From Brassica napus (Eukaryota > Streptophyta > Magnoliopsida > Brassicales > Brassicaceae), in assembly GCF_020379485.1 (NCBI RefSeq), contig NC_063446.1, positions 10,897,597 to 10,961,596 on the forward strand: 64,000 bases of DNA, given 5' to 3'. The notes below the pieces were generated by a model, which saw only the letters and a list, made by a program, of their open reading frames with translations, was not told the DNA's origin and searched no databases. Position 1 is the first letter of the stretch, and every line of letters starts with the position of its first letter. The translations under genes and the position numbers were made by a program. Shown here in pieces: positions 53,152-64,000 of the stretch.

Positions 53152-56100
53152 TTAAAGGGATTCAGGACTAGTAGAAGGTCTGATCATGGAAGGCATTTTC
53201 ACAAGTCTCTCTCTTTCCATCTTGTTCTTGAAAGAGTGCTTAGGCGTTATGGACATCTTGTTCAAGGCGTAGTCAAGATCACCCTCGTCCTCTTCATCAC
53301 TCTCCTCATCCCCATTCACAATTATCTCAGCATCGTCCTCCTCCTCATCATCATCTTTGTCATAGGTCGGTCTAACCATCGACCAGTAGATGAAATTCCC
53401 GGAGATATTGCTTCAAGAATAACCAAGAAGGTACAAAAAAAAGTCAAAAAGAGCACGAAACAAAAAAAAATGTATTAGAGCAAGTGTTCAAAGAAAGTGA
53501 ACCTGTTAGAGCTTTTCAGCAAGCAAGGGTCAAAGGGGAAGAATGTATCAAGCCTCTCACACCCGCCAAAAGCACGGGAAAGCTCAGACTCAAGTAGATC
53601 TTCGAAGATGAAGGAGTCTGAGACTACGAACAGGCCACCTGCTTTAGCTTGTCTAAGGAACTCTGCCACTACGGATGGCAGGCATACCTATTCTCATAAC
53701 ACAATTTGGTTGCAAATCTTATTATGCTTTGGAACAGTTTCAAACGACAGTTTAGCTTAAGTGAAAAAAAAAACAGACGTGATCAGATTATACAGCTCAC
53801 CATCAATGGGTTTAGTCTGTGCATTAAAATTGACTCCAATGGTATAAGCTCGGACCGAAAGCGAGGAACATCTAAGATGGATCTCATCCGGAAGCAGAGC
53901 ACATACATGATAGCCTGTGTTCACAGAACATAATATTATGGAGGATTAGATAACGTTCTGAATGTAAAATTTTATGACTGGAGGGAGCTTGAGGTTGAAT
54001 GCAATATAGACCTGGCATCCTGAGTATAAAAGCTGATGTGCTTCAGGCCTTATATCATCATTGCAAATTCTACAGTAATCCGCACACTCATCTACCAACC
54101 TATAAATTTTAGACAGTAAGAAACAACAAAAAGATCAAACGTTTATGTTTGAGGTAACAATTTTAAGTAAATTTAAACCTTTTTAACATGGTAGCCACAT
54201 AGGAAACAGGTAAAAACTTTCCACGAGCCAAGTAGCTAGCTAGATAAGCCACTGCACTCATCCTGGGGGAGAAACAAAAACAAAAACAAAACCAAGTTCA
54301 TTTTAGAACAATAAAAGATAGTATCATGCAGAGAATGAGAGAGTTTTGACCAAAGTGAAACTTGCCTAGTAGGTCGAGGCTTGTTGCTGGAGAGAAAAAT
54401 GTCTAATAGCTTACTTCCAAATTTCACACCACAATTTTCAGGATCCAGTGAACATGCATAGAACATCAGAAACTGCAGACGAAAGAAAAAGTGAGTCTAA
54501 AAACATGATACATCGATCTCAAGTGGACCGTGTAACCACAGTTGCTAGAATCTAAATGATATAGCCATGTGGCCTACCTGCGAAACTTTTGATTTGTATG
54601 TATTCAGAATGAAGTTCTCAAATGAGTCAAAGAGCTTTTCAAACACCTAAGTCATACCATTTAAAACAAACCAGCAAAGAAGATTCATAAGCACATGAAG
54701 GAAAGCATAGATATATCAAAACGAGGTATCATTTGGTGCCATACCTGATCCAAACGACCGTGAAGATTACACGATTCAAGATGATCAAAACATGCGACCA
54801 TCAATTTGTCCAAAGACTCTATCTTTCCACGCGATGTATCCTGATTTAGAGACCCCACTGGAAGCTGCAACATACAAAAGTCCAAACTGTCAGTCCAAAC
54901 GCCAAAAATATACAGACAAAACAAACACTCAGCCTACCTCGTCTCCTTCATTCATAGCATCTTCAAGTTCCATATCAAACATGCCTCTGTTAGAATCATC
55001 TTGTAGAATATCATCCCAATCAATCTCCAACTAAAAGGACACACCAGCATATCAATCACTTACCAAGTTACTTAACGACGTTATTTGTATAAAACATATA
55101 AACTATACTTACATCCAAATCTCGCAGCCTCTCCATCACCATCATAAAAATCATGCCACCACCAACTTGCCCGATTGAGCTATTCTCCAACTTTAATAAG
55201 TTCTCCACATAGATCACCACCACCTGCAAGACGGTAAAAATAGTTTCTAGTAAGTTTATCGGCAGCATGAGCTAAATTTACCCCAAAATAAAAAAAGAAA
55301 GACCCACCTGGTCCTTTTTGTTTATTTTGGGCAGTTGTTGAGCGAGCATGGGCAATAGTCTCGAGGGAGCAAGAGGGACCAAAAGAGAGATCTTCAGAAG
55401 AGCTCCATGAACCCGAGAAAGAACGTCTTGCTTCTGGACGATTACACGGTTTTGCCAAAGTCTATCAATTACCCAAGGCGGTGGAACGAAGTGTCTTATG
55501 AGCATATTCAGACAATTGTCCAGATACTTTCCACTAGTGGCAGCCTATGATGAAAACAAAAAAAAAACTCTCTAGCTCCTCATCTAAGATTTAAATAGTA
55601 GTCAGCATGAGAGTGAATGGTTGTTGAGTTTGTGTACCAGTGATATGATTAGGTCCACCAATGCATCCATTACATGAGGTTTGTGATCCCACAATGACAT
55701 TCCAAATATCTGTAAACACAATATAATTGAGATCAAATCCAAGGTAGAAGCAACTGTAAAGCAATAGAAAATTTTACCCCAGAGAGAATCCTTCGATGGT
55801 GATTGACATCTATGCAAGCCACAGAGCCTGATAAAGCTTTCAAGAGTGCCTGCCAAACACACAAGAGAATTGAGGGAGAAGGGAATAAAAATAATAATAA
55901 TAATAATTGATTTGTGGTAGAAAAAAAAAAAAGAGAAAGGACAGACATCAAGCTGTGCCCCAAGAGCATCATCAGATCTATTGTTGATCTGAATAGTTTC
56001 AACAAACTGATCGTAAAGGTCTGATTCCCCCTGACAATATAACCAAAAGGAATAATCAGAAAGCATTAAACACACAAAATAGCATCAAGCAAACACCTAA

Positions 56101-56243
56101 GCACATGAGAGAGAAGCGAGACTCACATTCTGAACAGATGCAAGGGCGTTTCTCACGTTAAGCACGGTTTCAGTATCAGACAAATCATTGTTGCCCACAT
56201 TATATAAGCTTGACGGATCAGTTAGAGCCTCCGATGCTCCCAT
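53152..56243 (-). CDS. RNA polymerase I initiation factor RRN3
   Basis: RRN3 (TIF-IA) links RNA polymerase I to the core promoter factor and controls rRNA gene transcription in the nucleolus (AT2G34750-like). The gene has about fifteen short exons. The start reads MGASEALTDPSS at 56243. Family segments follow in order: MSLWDHKPHVMDALVDLIIS (about 55639-55700), FVPPPWVIDRL and LSRVHGALLKISLLVPLAPS (55340-55490), IYVENLLKLENSSIG, FYACSLDPENCGVKFGSKLL (54400-54470), and AEFLRQAKAGGLFVVSDSFI. The last exon has an acidic tract (DKDDDEEEDD) and ends RPSTSPESL. No break was seen, but not every junction was checked. It converges with the PP2C gene, only 138 bases between stops. Confidence 0.9.
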
Positions 56244-57115
56244 CGTCTTTGTGTACTTTTATGTAATTGGTGCTGCTACTTCTTCAAGACGACTACTCAA
56301 GAATAATACACTCTTAATCAAAATGCAACACTAGAGCAAGACTCTAAACAAAGGGGAAAGATCGGAACTTTATGGAAAAGATAAGCTTCTCAACTTCTTC
56401 ACTAATCAGGAAGAGTCGAATTCGAACTTAAACCACGAGAAAGCCAAATTGATAGAACAAAACCTATAAGAGAATCAATTAGACTAAAGAAAGGTTTCAG
56501 CTTTACTAAATTCTCAGAAAGAGAAACGTAAAATCTCCACTGATATTAGCTTTTCCGACAACAAAACATCATAAAGACGCAAAGGGTTTAAGGAACTGAC
56601 CAGGGTTTAATAATTGAAGTAGCTCTTGCTTCACCGAGAGAGAGGGGAGGCTGGGGAAGAGACAGATTTGCCTCACTCCGCTAACAAACCCTTATAACTG
56701 AACTCTTAAATTTACCGAAATGCCCCTGTTTTTTTTTTATTACTTCTATTTCTTCATTAAGTCCTTGTATTTTTAAGCCTCTGCACATTTCGGGAATTGG
56801 TTTCTTAGAAATTCAGAGAAAACCCTAGCCATCTCGGGTGCTGAATCAACATCTTTTTATTGTTTACTAATTAAAGTCTTTCAAACTTTCTTTGTTGAGT
56901 ATTGATTTGTAGATAATAGGGCAGAACTATTTTCAGTATCCACACATGACTCTTCTTTTCAAGAATCCATTAAGTCTGAGATAATAATATGCAGTAATAA
57001 TGTAAAGAAGAATTTGGAAACCATATATCAAAGAGTAATGGACTGCCTATAGGTGTACTAAACTGCTAATACTAGAGACCACCAATACAAACACGGACCG
57101 ACTCAGAATTGGCAA
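56244..57115. other. RRN3 leader and promoter, then spacer
   Basis: The leader probably includes a 5' UTR intron (acceptor- and donor-like sites near 56460-56600). Beyond about 56700 the sequence is AT-rich spacer up to the Helitron. No gene. Confidence 0.45.
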
Positions 57116-58883
57116 TCTTATATATTAAAACAGAAGTCACAACTTTGATTCATGTGTGATTTTTTTTTAAAAAAAATAGACTATCACTAGAAATCAGTTA
57201 TCATTCATTTATTACTAATAATATTGATTAGTAATATATCATTCCTAATATAACATCGACTCCTAAAAATCCGGATTGGTTAACAAACTCACCTTGATTC
57301 ATGAGTGATATTTTTATTTGGATCATCATTTAATTTTTTATTAAATGTATTTCCTTAATGCTAATATATAATCTTTTAACTACTTAAATCATAATATAAT
57401 TTGATATCTTTTAGTTTAAAATATAAATATATATATTTAATTTTTTTAACAAATGTGTTGAAAAACATTATAACAATATCTTAATTATCAAAAATTGTAT
57501 ATAAATATTTTCACTAATTTTGTAATTAGTAATGAAATTAATGTTATTATACATTAATATATATACTCAGTTATCTTTTATAAAATGAAAAAATTATATC
57601 AAATTTTACTATTTTATAGTTATATCTATCATTTTAAAATAAAATATTGTATTTAATTAAATACTAGATTCTAACCCGCACATCCGTGCGGGTAACATTT
57701 CATTTATAGATATAAAATTTTATATTATTTTGTATATAATAATTTATGATAATATATTGCTGTCATTTTAAAAATAACTTAATAGATGATATATAGTTCT
57801 AAATATTAAAATTTAACATATGTTAACAATTTTATTTTTTGTAAAAATTATTACTTAATTTATGAATATTAATCATTTTAAAAGGTGAATGATATTTTAG
57901 TCACTTTACACGGTGAATGATATTTTATTTATTTATCTTAATGAAAGTATTTTTCAAAATATATTGGTTTACCAATTCAACATAATTTTAATATGTAATT
58001 CATTAATTACTTCTATTTTAATATAATGTAGAATATACTTATAAAATTTATAAAATTCGCATATAATTTCATTATTTTGTTTATAATAAAAATTTAATTA
58101 AAATTAATTTATAATAATATTATATTACTAATTTCGAAATTAATCGGTGCATTAATTCAAAGAAAATTTAAATTTTTAAGAAGATTTTGTTAGATTTTTT
58201 CTCAACAGATTTTGTTATTCCTAAAACTAAAATTTAAATTTATAGTTAAAATGGATTTGTTATTAATATCCTTATAATTATTTAGAAATGTTATACATTA
58301 AATAAACTAATGTAAACAATAAAAAAATTATTTGAATATATGACCTAGACTTCTAGTATGACTATTTTGTAGTAGATAAAAATGGTACTTCTCTTTTAAT
58401 AGAGAAGATGGTAAAATTATTTTAAACTGATAAATTAATATATTTTATTTTCACAACCATTAAAAATTTATGCTAGAAATATAATATGTTGGTAGAACGG
58501 GTTAACATTAGTAAATTAGATAATTCATGTATAAAATAAACTTATCTTAAACTTTTTTTTATATATATAGTTATTATCTTAAATGAATAAACATAGAAGA
58601 AATATTGATAAAAAAAATATAGCGCTTTGAATAACGGTTCAGGATCATAATAATTGAATAAAAATAACTTCAAAAAATATATATTAAAACATACCAAATA
58701 TATGTGATGATTTGAAATAATCAATTAATTTACAGACATGAAAACTATCAAATTGTTATATTTAAAATAATTATATATAAACATTTAAATATATAAGTAA
58801 CTTAAAAAATATATTCCAATTATGTAAAATATATATAAACATGAAAATTTATACCCGCACCGTTGTGCGGGTCCAAATCTAGT
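57116..58883 (+). mobile_element. Non-autonomous Helitron carrying a nested Helitron
   Basis: The element starts TCTTATATATTAAAACAGAA directly after an A and ends CTAGT (58879-58883) directly before a T. A perfect hairpin ACCCGCAC-CGTT-GTGCGGGT lies 7 bases inside the 3' end (58853-58872). These are full Helitron hallmarks. The 1,768 bp include a nested element at 57663-58408, leaving about 1.0 kb for the outer element. No RepHel coding frame is present. Confidence 0.85.
57663..58408 (-). mobile_element. Helitron nested inside the larger one, opposite orientation
   Basis: On the minus strand it starts TCTTCTCTATTAAAAGAGAA (plus end at 58408, next plus base T). It ends with hairpin ACCCGCAC-GGAT-GTGCGGGT (plus 57674-57693) and CTAGT (plus 57663-57667). 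The outer and nested hairpins share the same stem sequence, so both belong to one family. The base beyond the CTAGT end is not the expected one, a minor deviation. Confidence 0.75.
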
Positions 58884-58937
58884 TCTCTAGTTAAGATTGC
58901 AGACGGAAAACTATAAACTAGTCATTCACTGTAGCTG

Positions 58938-59272
58938 CTACAGTGTAGCATCTTGGTACTGCTGATACTCAACCACAAAGTCGTTCATGTTGTTCTCTTC
59001 TACAGTAAACTCCATCTCATCTATTCCTTAACATAGCCATGAGCTACTCACTCGTCCGGCCGACTAAACCCCTCTCGAAGTCGAGTTACCAACAAAAGTG
59101 GATGCCACTTAGACACCCTTGGAGGAACGTCACAAACACTAGACTTGACATTGTTCGGGATCCATTCAGTCAAAGTATAACGAGTTTTTATTCTAGACAT
59201 TATTGATCATCTGTTTGTCCACTTTTTATTGCTCATTTTGCCACGGAACATCGCTGATGCGGTTAAGTAACG
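58938..59272 (-). pseudogene. Beta-tubulin 3' end pseudogene
   Basis: The minus strand carries, in order, recognisable C-terminal beta-tubulin pieces: RYLTASAMFRGKMSNK (from 59272), EWIPNNVKSSVCDVPPR (about 59100-59170), TFVGNSTS, then GIDEMEFTVEENNMNDF and VEYQQYQDAT, ending in a premature stop at 58938. Frameshifts lie between the pieces, and a segment of about 25 residues after GNSTS is scrambled or lost. About 130 residues are represented; the rest of the gene is absent. It begins 54 bases beyond the 3' end of the Helitron. A small plus-strand frame at 59039-59206 is its antisense shadow. Confidence 0.85.
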
Positions 59273-60050
59273 TTAAACACATTAGAGACATTACAATTTA
59301 CACATGCATTCAACAGCACTCAACTCACAATAAAGAAAAACTTACATTCTTTTACCCATTACATAACATATAGGGCTCAATCGAAATCACTGATTAAATT
59401 GTTGACTAACTTGTACGTAGATGTGTCTCCCAAAGACATGTGTGGCCGATAGGGCTTTTCACACATTACTAGCTGTTAACTTTAGAGGATAACACATTAT
59501 CTATATTGACCAATGATTCTAGAATTTCAATGACAATATATATATGAGGAAGATATGCATCTTTTCTAAGCACACCTAAGAATACTATTCTACCGGCTAA
59601 AAGTATGTACGTATACTTACAAAAGGAGTATGAATTAAGTTAGGCTCAACTAACATGCACTTGAGTCTAGAATGTGATAGTATGTCCAAATATTCTCATA
59701 ATAGTCTTTGATGGATCCATCCAAATATAAAAAGAATGTGTGACAATTAGTTTGCCTAGCTAAGTTCCTATATAGTAAATGAAATTTAAATTTCGGAAAA
59801 AAAAAATCAAAACCATTAGTGTGCTTTTCAACGTGCAATTTTTGGAATCATCATAAGTGTGGAAAAACATACAGCTAACCTTCTATGAAAAGAGAAACAA
59901 CCTGGCACAACCGTTGGTTTGAATAATTTTGAAATTCAACGAAACTCGTTGGCTTTTTAAAGTCTTCTCCGAGATCAAAGGCTAATCTCTCCAAAACCAA
60001 CGGTCCAGATTCAATATAGCCCCTCTAGAAGATTTATTACTGACCTTGTC
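59273..60050. other. Spacer between tubulin relic and hAT element
   Basis: Moderately AT-rich with no recognised coding similarity on either strand. No tubulin sequence continues into it. Confidence 0.5.
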
Positions 60051-60058
60051 CGTATCAA

Positions 60059-63000
60059 CAGTGCCGTAGAGCTTGGGGCGAGTATAAAAATGGGGCTTCT
60101 TATAAAAAAAATTTCCTGTCAAAAGTATAATATATATTTGAAAACATAAAAAAAAAAAAACTAAAACAATAACTTGAAAATACTAAGACATAATTTTTGG
60201 TCCTTCTTTTTCAATAATTTCTTTCACCAAAGTTTCATAATCTAGGTTCCTAAGTAAATCTCTTTCTATAGATATGATTGCTAAGCCATTTAGCTTTTCT
60301 TGTGATATGGTTGATCGTAAATAAGACTTTATTAACTTTAGCTTGGAAAAGCTTCTTTCGGCAGTGGCGACTGAAACCGGAATCGTCAATAATATTTGGT
60401 AAGCAATCCATGAGTTTGGATAACACACTTCTCTTCCTTTTAAGAAGTTCAAAACTTCAAGAGGTCTCTTGCAATCTTGTGGCAAAGCCTCTTTTAGAAC
60501 CAGTAGTTCAAAACACAAATCATCCGCAATAACATCATAATGATTTCCATACTTTAAAGCAGCTTCAAAATTGGTACACGATACCATCAAACTATCTTCA
60601 CTTGTTGATTTCAGTTTCTCCAACTCAAACAAAAAACCAAATGTTTGTTCATACTTCTGAGATTGCTCAAACCTTGTTTCAAGAGAATAAATAGCTCGAT
60701 TCATGACTTCAAGGAAATAAGAAATTCTGAAGCTCTCTTCTGGAGATAAATCTATAGACTGATCATCAACTAACTCTGATTCCTCATAAAAAAAAACTTT
60801 TTTCTTTTGATGACACACTTTTTCTTTGATGGGAATATGGCTTCAATCTCCATAGCTTCTGCAATCTGTTTAACATCAGATTTTGCACTCTCAAAGCCTG
60901 TTTCTCTATAATTTCGAAAAAAGAAACAAGTCCTTTCAACTGAGAAACAACAACTTCAATATTCATGTCTTTTGACTGCAAACTCTTGCTTACCATGTTA
61001 ACAGCAAATAAAAGTTTGTACCAAATCACCATAGACAACAAGAATTCACAATTTCCAATCCCATGTGTCTCGCTTGTAACAAGACACTCAACAGTGCTTT
61101 GTGTACTCGGATCATCAGTAGTCTCTGCTATATAAATTAAAGCATCTCTTATCTTTGGAGCTTGAAATCTAATTGCCTTAACACAATTAACATGACTTTC
61201 CCACCTAGTATGTGATAAAGATTTCAATGTCAAACCTCCCACCTTATCTTCTAAAACTTTCCACCGCTTTGTTGAAGATGCGAAGACATTATAAATACGC
61301 TGGATTATCCCAAAAAATGAAATGGCTTTTTCAGAAGTGTTTGCCATATCACAAAGAGCAAGATTAAGACTGTGACAACCACATGGCGTATAAAGTGCAC
61401 GCGGATTAACATCAAGGAATCTTTTTTGTACTCCTTTATGTTTTCCCTTCCTATTGGATCCATTATCATATCCTTGTCCCCTCACATCATCAATATCTAA
61501 ATCAAGAGAAACCAAAACATTCTGAATCTCACGGAAAAGCCCTTCTCCGGATGTATCGTTAACTATCAAGAATGTGAGAAAAAAATCTTCTATCTTAGCT
61601 GAAGCTGCTGAAACATCAACACATCGAAGGATAAGAGTCATTTGTTCATGATGACTTATACCTCGAGTACAATCAACATTGACTGAAAAAATTTTTGCAC
61701 TTCGAATATTTTTTATGATAATACCTTTGATCTCATCAGCCATCGTTGCTATCAACTCATTCCGAATTCTGTTGCTGAGATAGTGATAACAAGATTCCCC
61801 ATCTTCAAACCGTCTTAACATGTTCTCTCATTATCGGATCCCACTCAGCCATTGAATCAATAAAGCTTAAAAAATTTCCATTGCCATCTACTCTTAGCTT
61901 TTCGTTTCCCCCACAGAATGCTAAATTTTGTTTAGCAAGAGTTTTTACCAGTGAAAAAATTCTGACCATGACATCTTTCCAATGATTTCTCTCTCTGTTG
62001 AGTTCTTCTTGAATGTGCTTGTCAATTGTTTGGTTTTTCTGCAGCCTTAATTCAAGTTCCATCCACTGGTTCATACATTTGATATGCTCATGACTTGTCT
62101 CGTGGTACCTTAACCTTTCCAAAATATGTTTCCAGTCATTGAATCCCTTAGATGCCATGTGACTGGGATTGTTATCGCGAGTGAACAACTTACAACAAAA
62201 ACAAAAGATTTTATCTAATGTTTTTGAATAAACTAGCCAACGTATGTCTTGCTTCTTTCCATTACTCAAAGATCTTATATAGTATGCATGAGAAAAATGT
62301 CGACCACTTGCCTTCTCTCTTGGAAACACAAAATCATTCGGTAGTCTTTGAGCATGACCTTTTTCAACCATGACAAGTCTTAATCCAGGTTTGACTTCTC
62401 CCCAATTTCCAGGATCATAAATATCTAAGATTCTGCCTATATCTGTACTATCTTGATGATCACTCACATCATGATTCTCCTTTATACTTAGATTATCATC
62501 CTCTTCGATGTCAACGTTAACATTATCTTCATTCTTCTTATCTTCTTCATTAATAGTCTCATCATTTATTTCTTTCTCATCTTCCATTGGATCATCAAAC
62601 TCGTCACTACTTCTATCGGATTCATTAAGATTTGCTGGTTGTACAAGAAATCTGTCCATGGAACCTTGTATTGATCTCATCAATGCATCAGCTTTCTCCT
62701 TTCTTTGTCTTTTTTGAGCTCTCGATAGATATATTTTCTTTGGTGGTATATTTTCTGAAATTAATAATTAAAATAATAAAAATTCATCATTTCAAAAAAC
62801 TAACAAACAAAGATAGTTACATTAGAATTCTACAAAAAAAAAAAATACCTTAATACAGAAGTTGAAGATGTGGTGACGATGATATAATAGGAGACAGTTG
62901 TTGGTATACAGAAGAAAGAGAAAATACGTGTGTTAGCTTGAAAAATAGATTGATATGAGATTCTATGTAAAATATTTAGGAATCTATAAAGGGTAAAGAA

Positions 63001-63274
63001 TTCACACTTTTTTCCTTTTTTTATTAGAAATTTGACATATACAACGATATTTTTTTGTTTGAAATTTTGAAAAGTGACAATAAATTAAAATTTCTTTTTT
63101 GGAAAATATCTACCAGAAATTTAAGAAGATCGAACATGAATTGAACGGGTAAACAAGTAAATAAAACCAATATGTTACTAAATGTTTTTTAGAAATCTGG
63201 GAGCCCTAAAAAAATTATTTATTTTGGGGGTCTGGGGCAAAAGCGCTTTTGGTAACACTTGAGGCACGGCACTG
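60059..63274 (-). mobile_element. Complete hAT transposon with perfect 8-bp target duplication
   Basis: The ends are CAGTGCCGTAGAGCTTGGGG at 60059 and its imperfect complement CTTGAGGCACGGCACTG at 63274; the outer nine bases (CAGTGCCGT) are identical. CGTATCAA occurs directly outside both ends (60051-60058 and 63275-63282), an exact 8-bp duplication typical of hAT. The 3,216-bp element contains a transposase gene on the minus strand. Its intact ends and duplication show a fairly recent insertion, just 60 bases upstream of the TATA box of the next gene. Confidence 0.95.
60183..62760 (-). pseudogene. hAT transposase (TTF zinc finger / hAT dimerisation), two frameshifts
   Basis: The host-type DNA transposase is split over three frames: about 62760-61805, 61821-60784 and 60818-60183. 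An acidic N-terminus is followed by a TTF-type zinc finger (WLVYSKTLDKIFCFCCKLF, then His in HETSHEH). The second part has the RNase H-fold catalytic region with Asp in FSVNVDCTRG, GQGYDNGSN and the HTRWESH block. The third has the C-terminal hAT dimerisation domain (IPVSVATAERSFSKLKLIKS). An acceptor TTTCAG lies before 62760, so a non-coding first exon is likely. Frames change near 61810-61821 and near 60790-60818; the second change is beside an A-run. Without these two shifts the protein would be full length, so decay is slight. No native RNA was available to test an alternative intron. Confidence 0.88.
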
Positions 63275-63338
63275 CGTATCAAATACTACTACTATTCAAC
63301 CCCAACAACAAACACAACCCACCAAAGAGAAGGGAGGC

Positions 63339-63347
63339 ATATAAATT
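63339..63347 (+). promoter_or_regulatory. Candidate TATA box of the gene beyond the hAT element
   Basis: CATATAAAT, followed by GC-richer leader sequence, lies 65 bases after the end of the hAT element. The element's insertion has therefore replaced everything upstream of the core promoter. Confidence 0.45.
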
Positions 63348-63369
63348 CTCCCGGCTGCTCTCGACGGCT

Positions 63370-64000
63370 GTCCTTTCCTCAAAGAGTCGTTGAGATCCGG
63401 CATTGATCGATTAGGTTTGTTTCTTCTCTTCTCTTCGTTCGTGTTTTGTTTCCTCTTCGATTTTATAGATTTCATATCCATGGAATCTATGAATAGCTAA
63501 GTTGTTTGATTTGTTTCGGTGTTTAAGTGTTTAGATCAGACAAGACAAATCATAAGTCTCTTCTCTTAAACTTGATTATGCTTTTGTTTTTAGACATGGT
63601 TGTTAGAAAGAAGATGTGTCGGTAATTTGTTTATTCCAATGGTTCTTGCCAGGCTTAGAAGATTGTTAGATTTTTGTTTCTTAAATCAACAACCACGAAG
63701 TCATGTTTGGAAACTGGCAGCTAGTGAGCTGTGCGTTTTTTGTTTTCTTGATGTGTTCATCTGTTATGTATTTGGTGGTGGTGGGGTCATTAGAGTGATT
63801 AGCATATATAAGCTGGTATCGTATCTTGTAGGTTTTTTTTTTAAAATGATTAATTGCTTTTGTATTTCAACTAAACACTTGCTTTTGTGCTATGACTTCA
63901 TATTCTTTTGGTTGTTGTGGGCCAGGTATCCCCAGTAGTATAATTGTATACGGTATGTGGATTATATCATGTTCAAGAACAGTAAAGTTTCAAGTATCTT
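63370..64000 (+). other. Probable 5' leader and first intron of a gene continuing past the window
   Basis: A leader is followed by a donor-like ATTAG/GTTTGTT at about 63414 and a T-rich, intron-like stretch that reaches the window edge. No coding exon could be assigned. The next collinear Arabidopsis gene I recall is AT2G34770 (FAH1), but nothing in this sequence shows that. Confidence 0.35.

Noticed and set aside
53152..53478. Plus-strand hydrophobic frame resembling a membrane protein
   Set aside because: It is antisense to the acidic last exon of RRN3; runs of Glu/Asp codons read as Leu/Ile/Val/Ser on the other strand.
59039..59206. A 55-codon plus-strand frame with balanced composition
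   Set aside because: It is exactly antisense to the beta-tubulin pseudogene; its composition comes from the tubulin codons on the other strand.

Overview
This is nuclear DNA from a flowering plant of the mustard family (Brassicaceae). The evidence is GT-AG intron-exon genes, AT-rich introns and spacers, and a gene order that follows Arabidopsis thaliana chromosome 2 around AT2G34555 to AT2G34750. Many genes present between these in Arabidopsis are missing here. That suggests one copy of a region thinned after polyploidy, as in Brassica or Raphanus. The genus is inference, and Arabidopsis gene names are recalled from memory, not from a search. | Layout: 1-3320 holds a decayed PIF/Harbinger transposon, a short upstream gene and an adjoining MITE. 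5218-7317 is a gibberellin 2-oxidase (GA2OX3-like) with one MITE in its promoter and one in its second intron. 9115-11365 is a katanin-like AAA ATPase. It converges with a UTP23-type rRNA-processing gene (11726-13296, MEE21-like). 13700-15600 carries a terminal-inverted-repeat element and a Helitron. 16117-16458 is a JAZ7-like jasmonate repressor that has lost its TIFY core. A dead Ty1/Copia piece follows. 18642-21268 is a polyprenyl diphosphate synthase (GPS1/SPS3-like), and 21886-24301 a DUF630/DUF632 protein. 26293-37140 is the large microtubule protein AIR9. 39317-40621 is ACD11. | 40898-42271 is an intronless Integrator subunit 3 homologue that is not expected at this place. 42300-46400 is a transposon-rich desert with an intact RNase H reading frame. 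46499-46717 is the last exon of a lost NF-YA4-like gene, still in its collinear position. 48253-51011 is a long coiled-coil protein (WPP-domain-associated type), 51509-53013 a PP2C phosphatase, and 53152-56243 the RNA polymerase I factor RRN3. After RRN3 come nested Helitrons (57116-58883), a beta-tubulin pseudogene (58938-59272) and a complete hAT transposon with perfect 8-bp target duplications (60059-63274). The window ends in the promoter and leader of a further gene. | The genes are independent housekeeping, hormone and defence genes, not a pathway. GA2OX3 and JAZ7 damp hormone signals. UTP23 and RRN3 both serve ribosome production. AIR9 and the katanin-like ATPase both act on microtubules, but their proximity reflects ancestral order. 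I found no CRISPR array, rRNA or confident tRNA, and no evidence of a new multigene system. The most informative signals are the collinear NF-YA relic, the TIFY-less JAZ, the hidden tubulin pseudogene and the well-delimited transposons.
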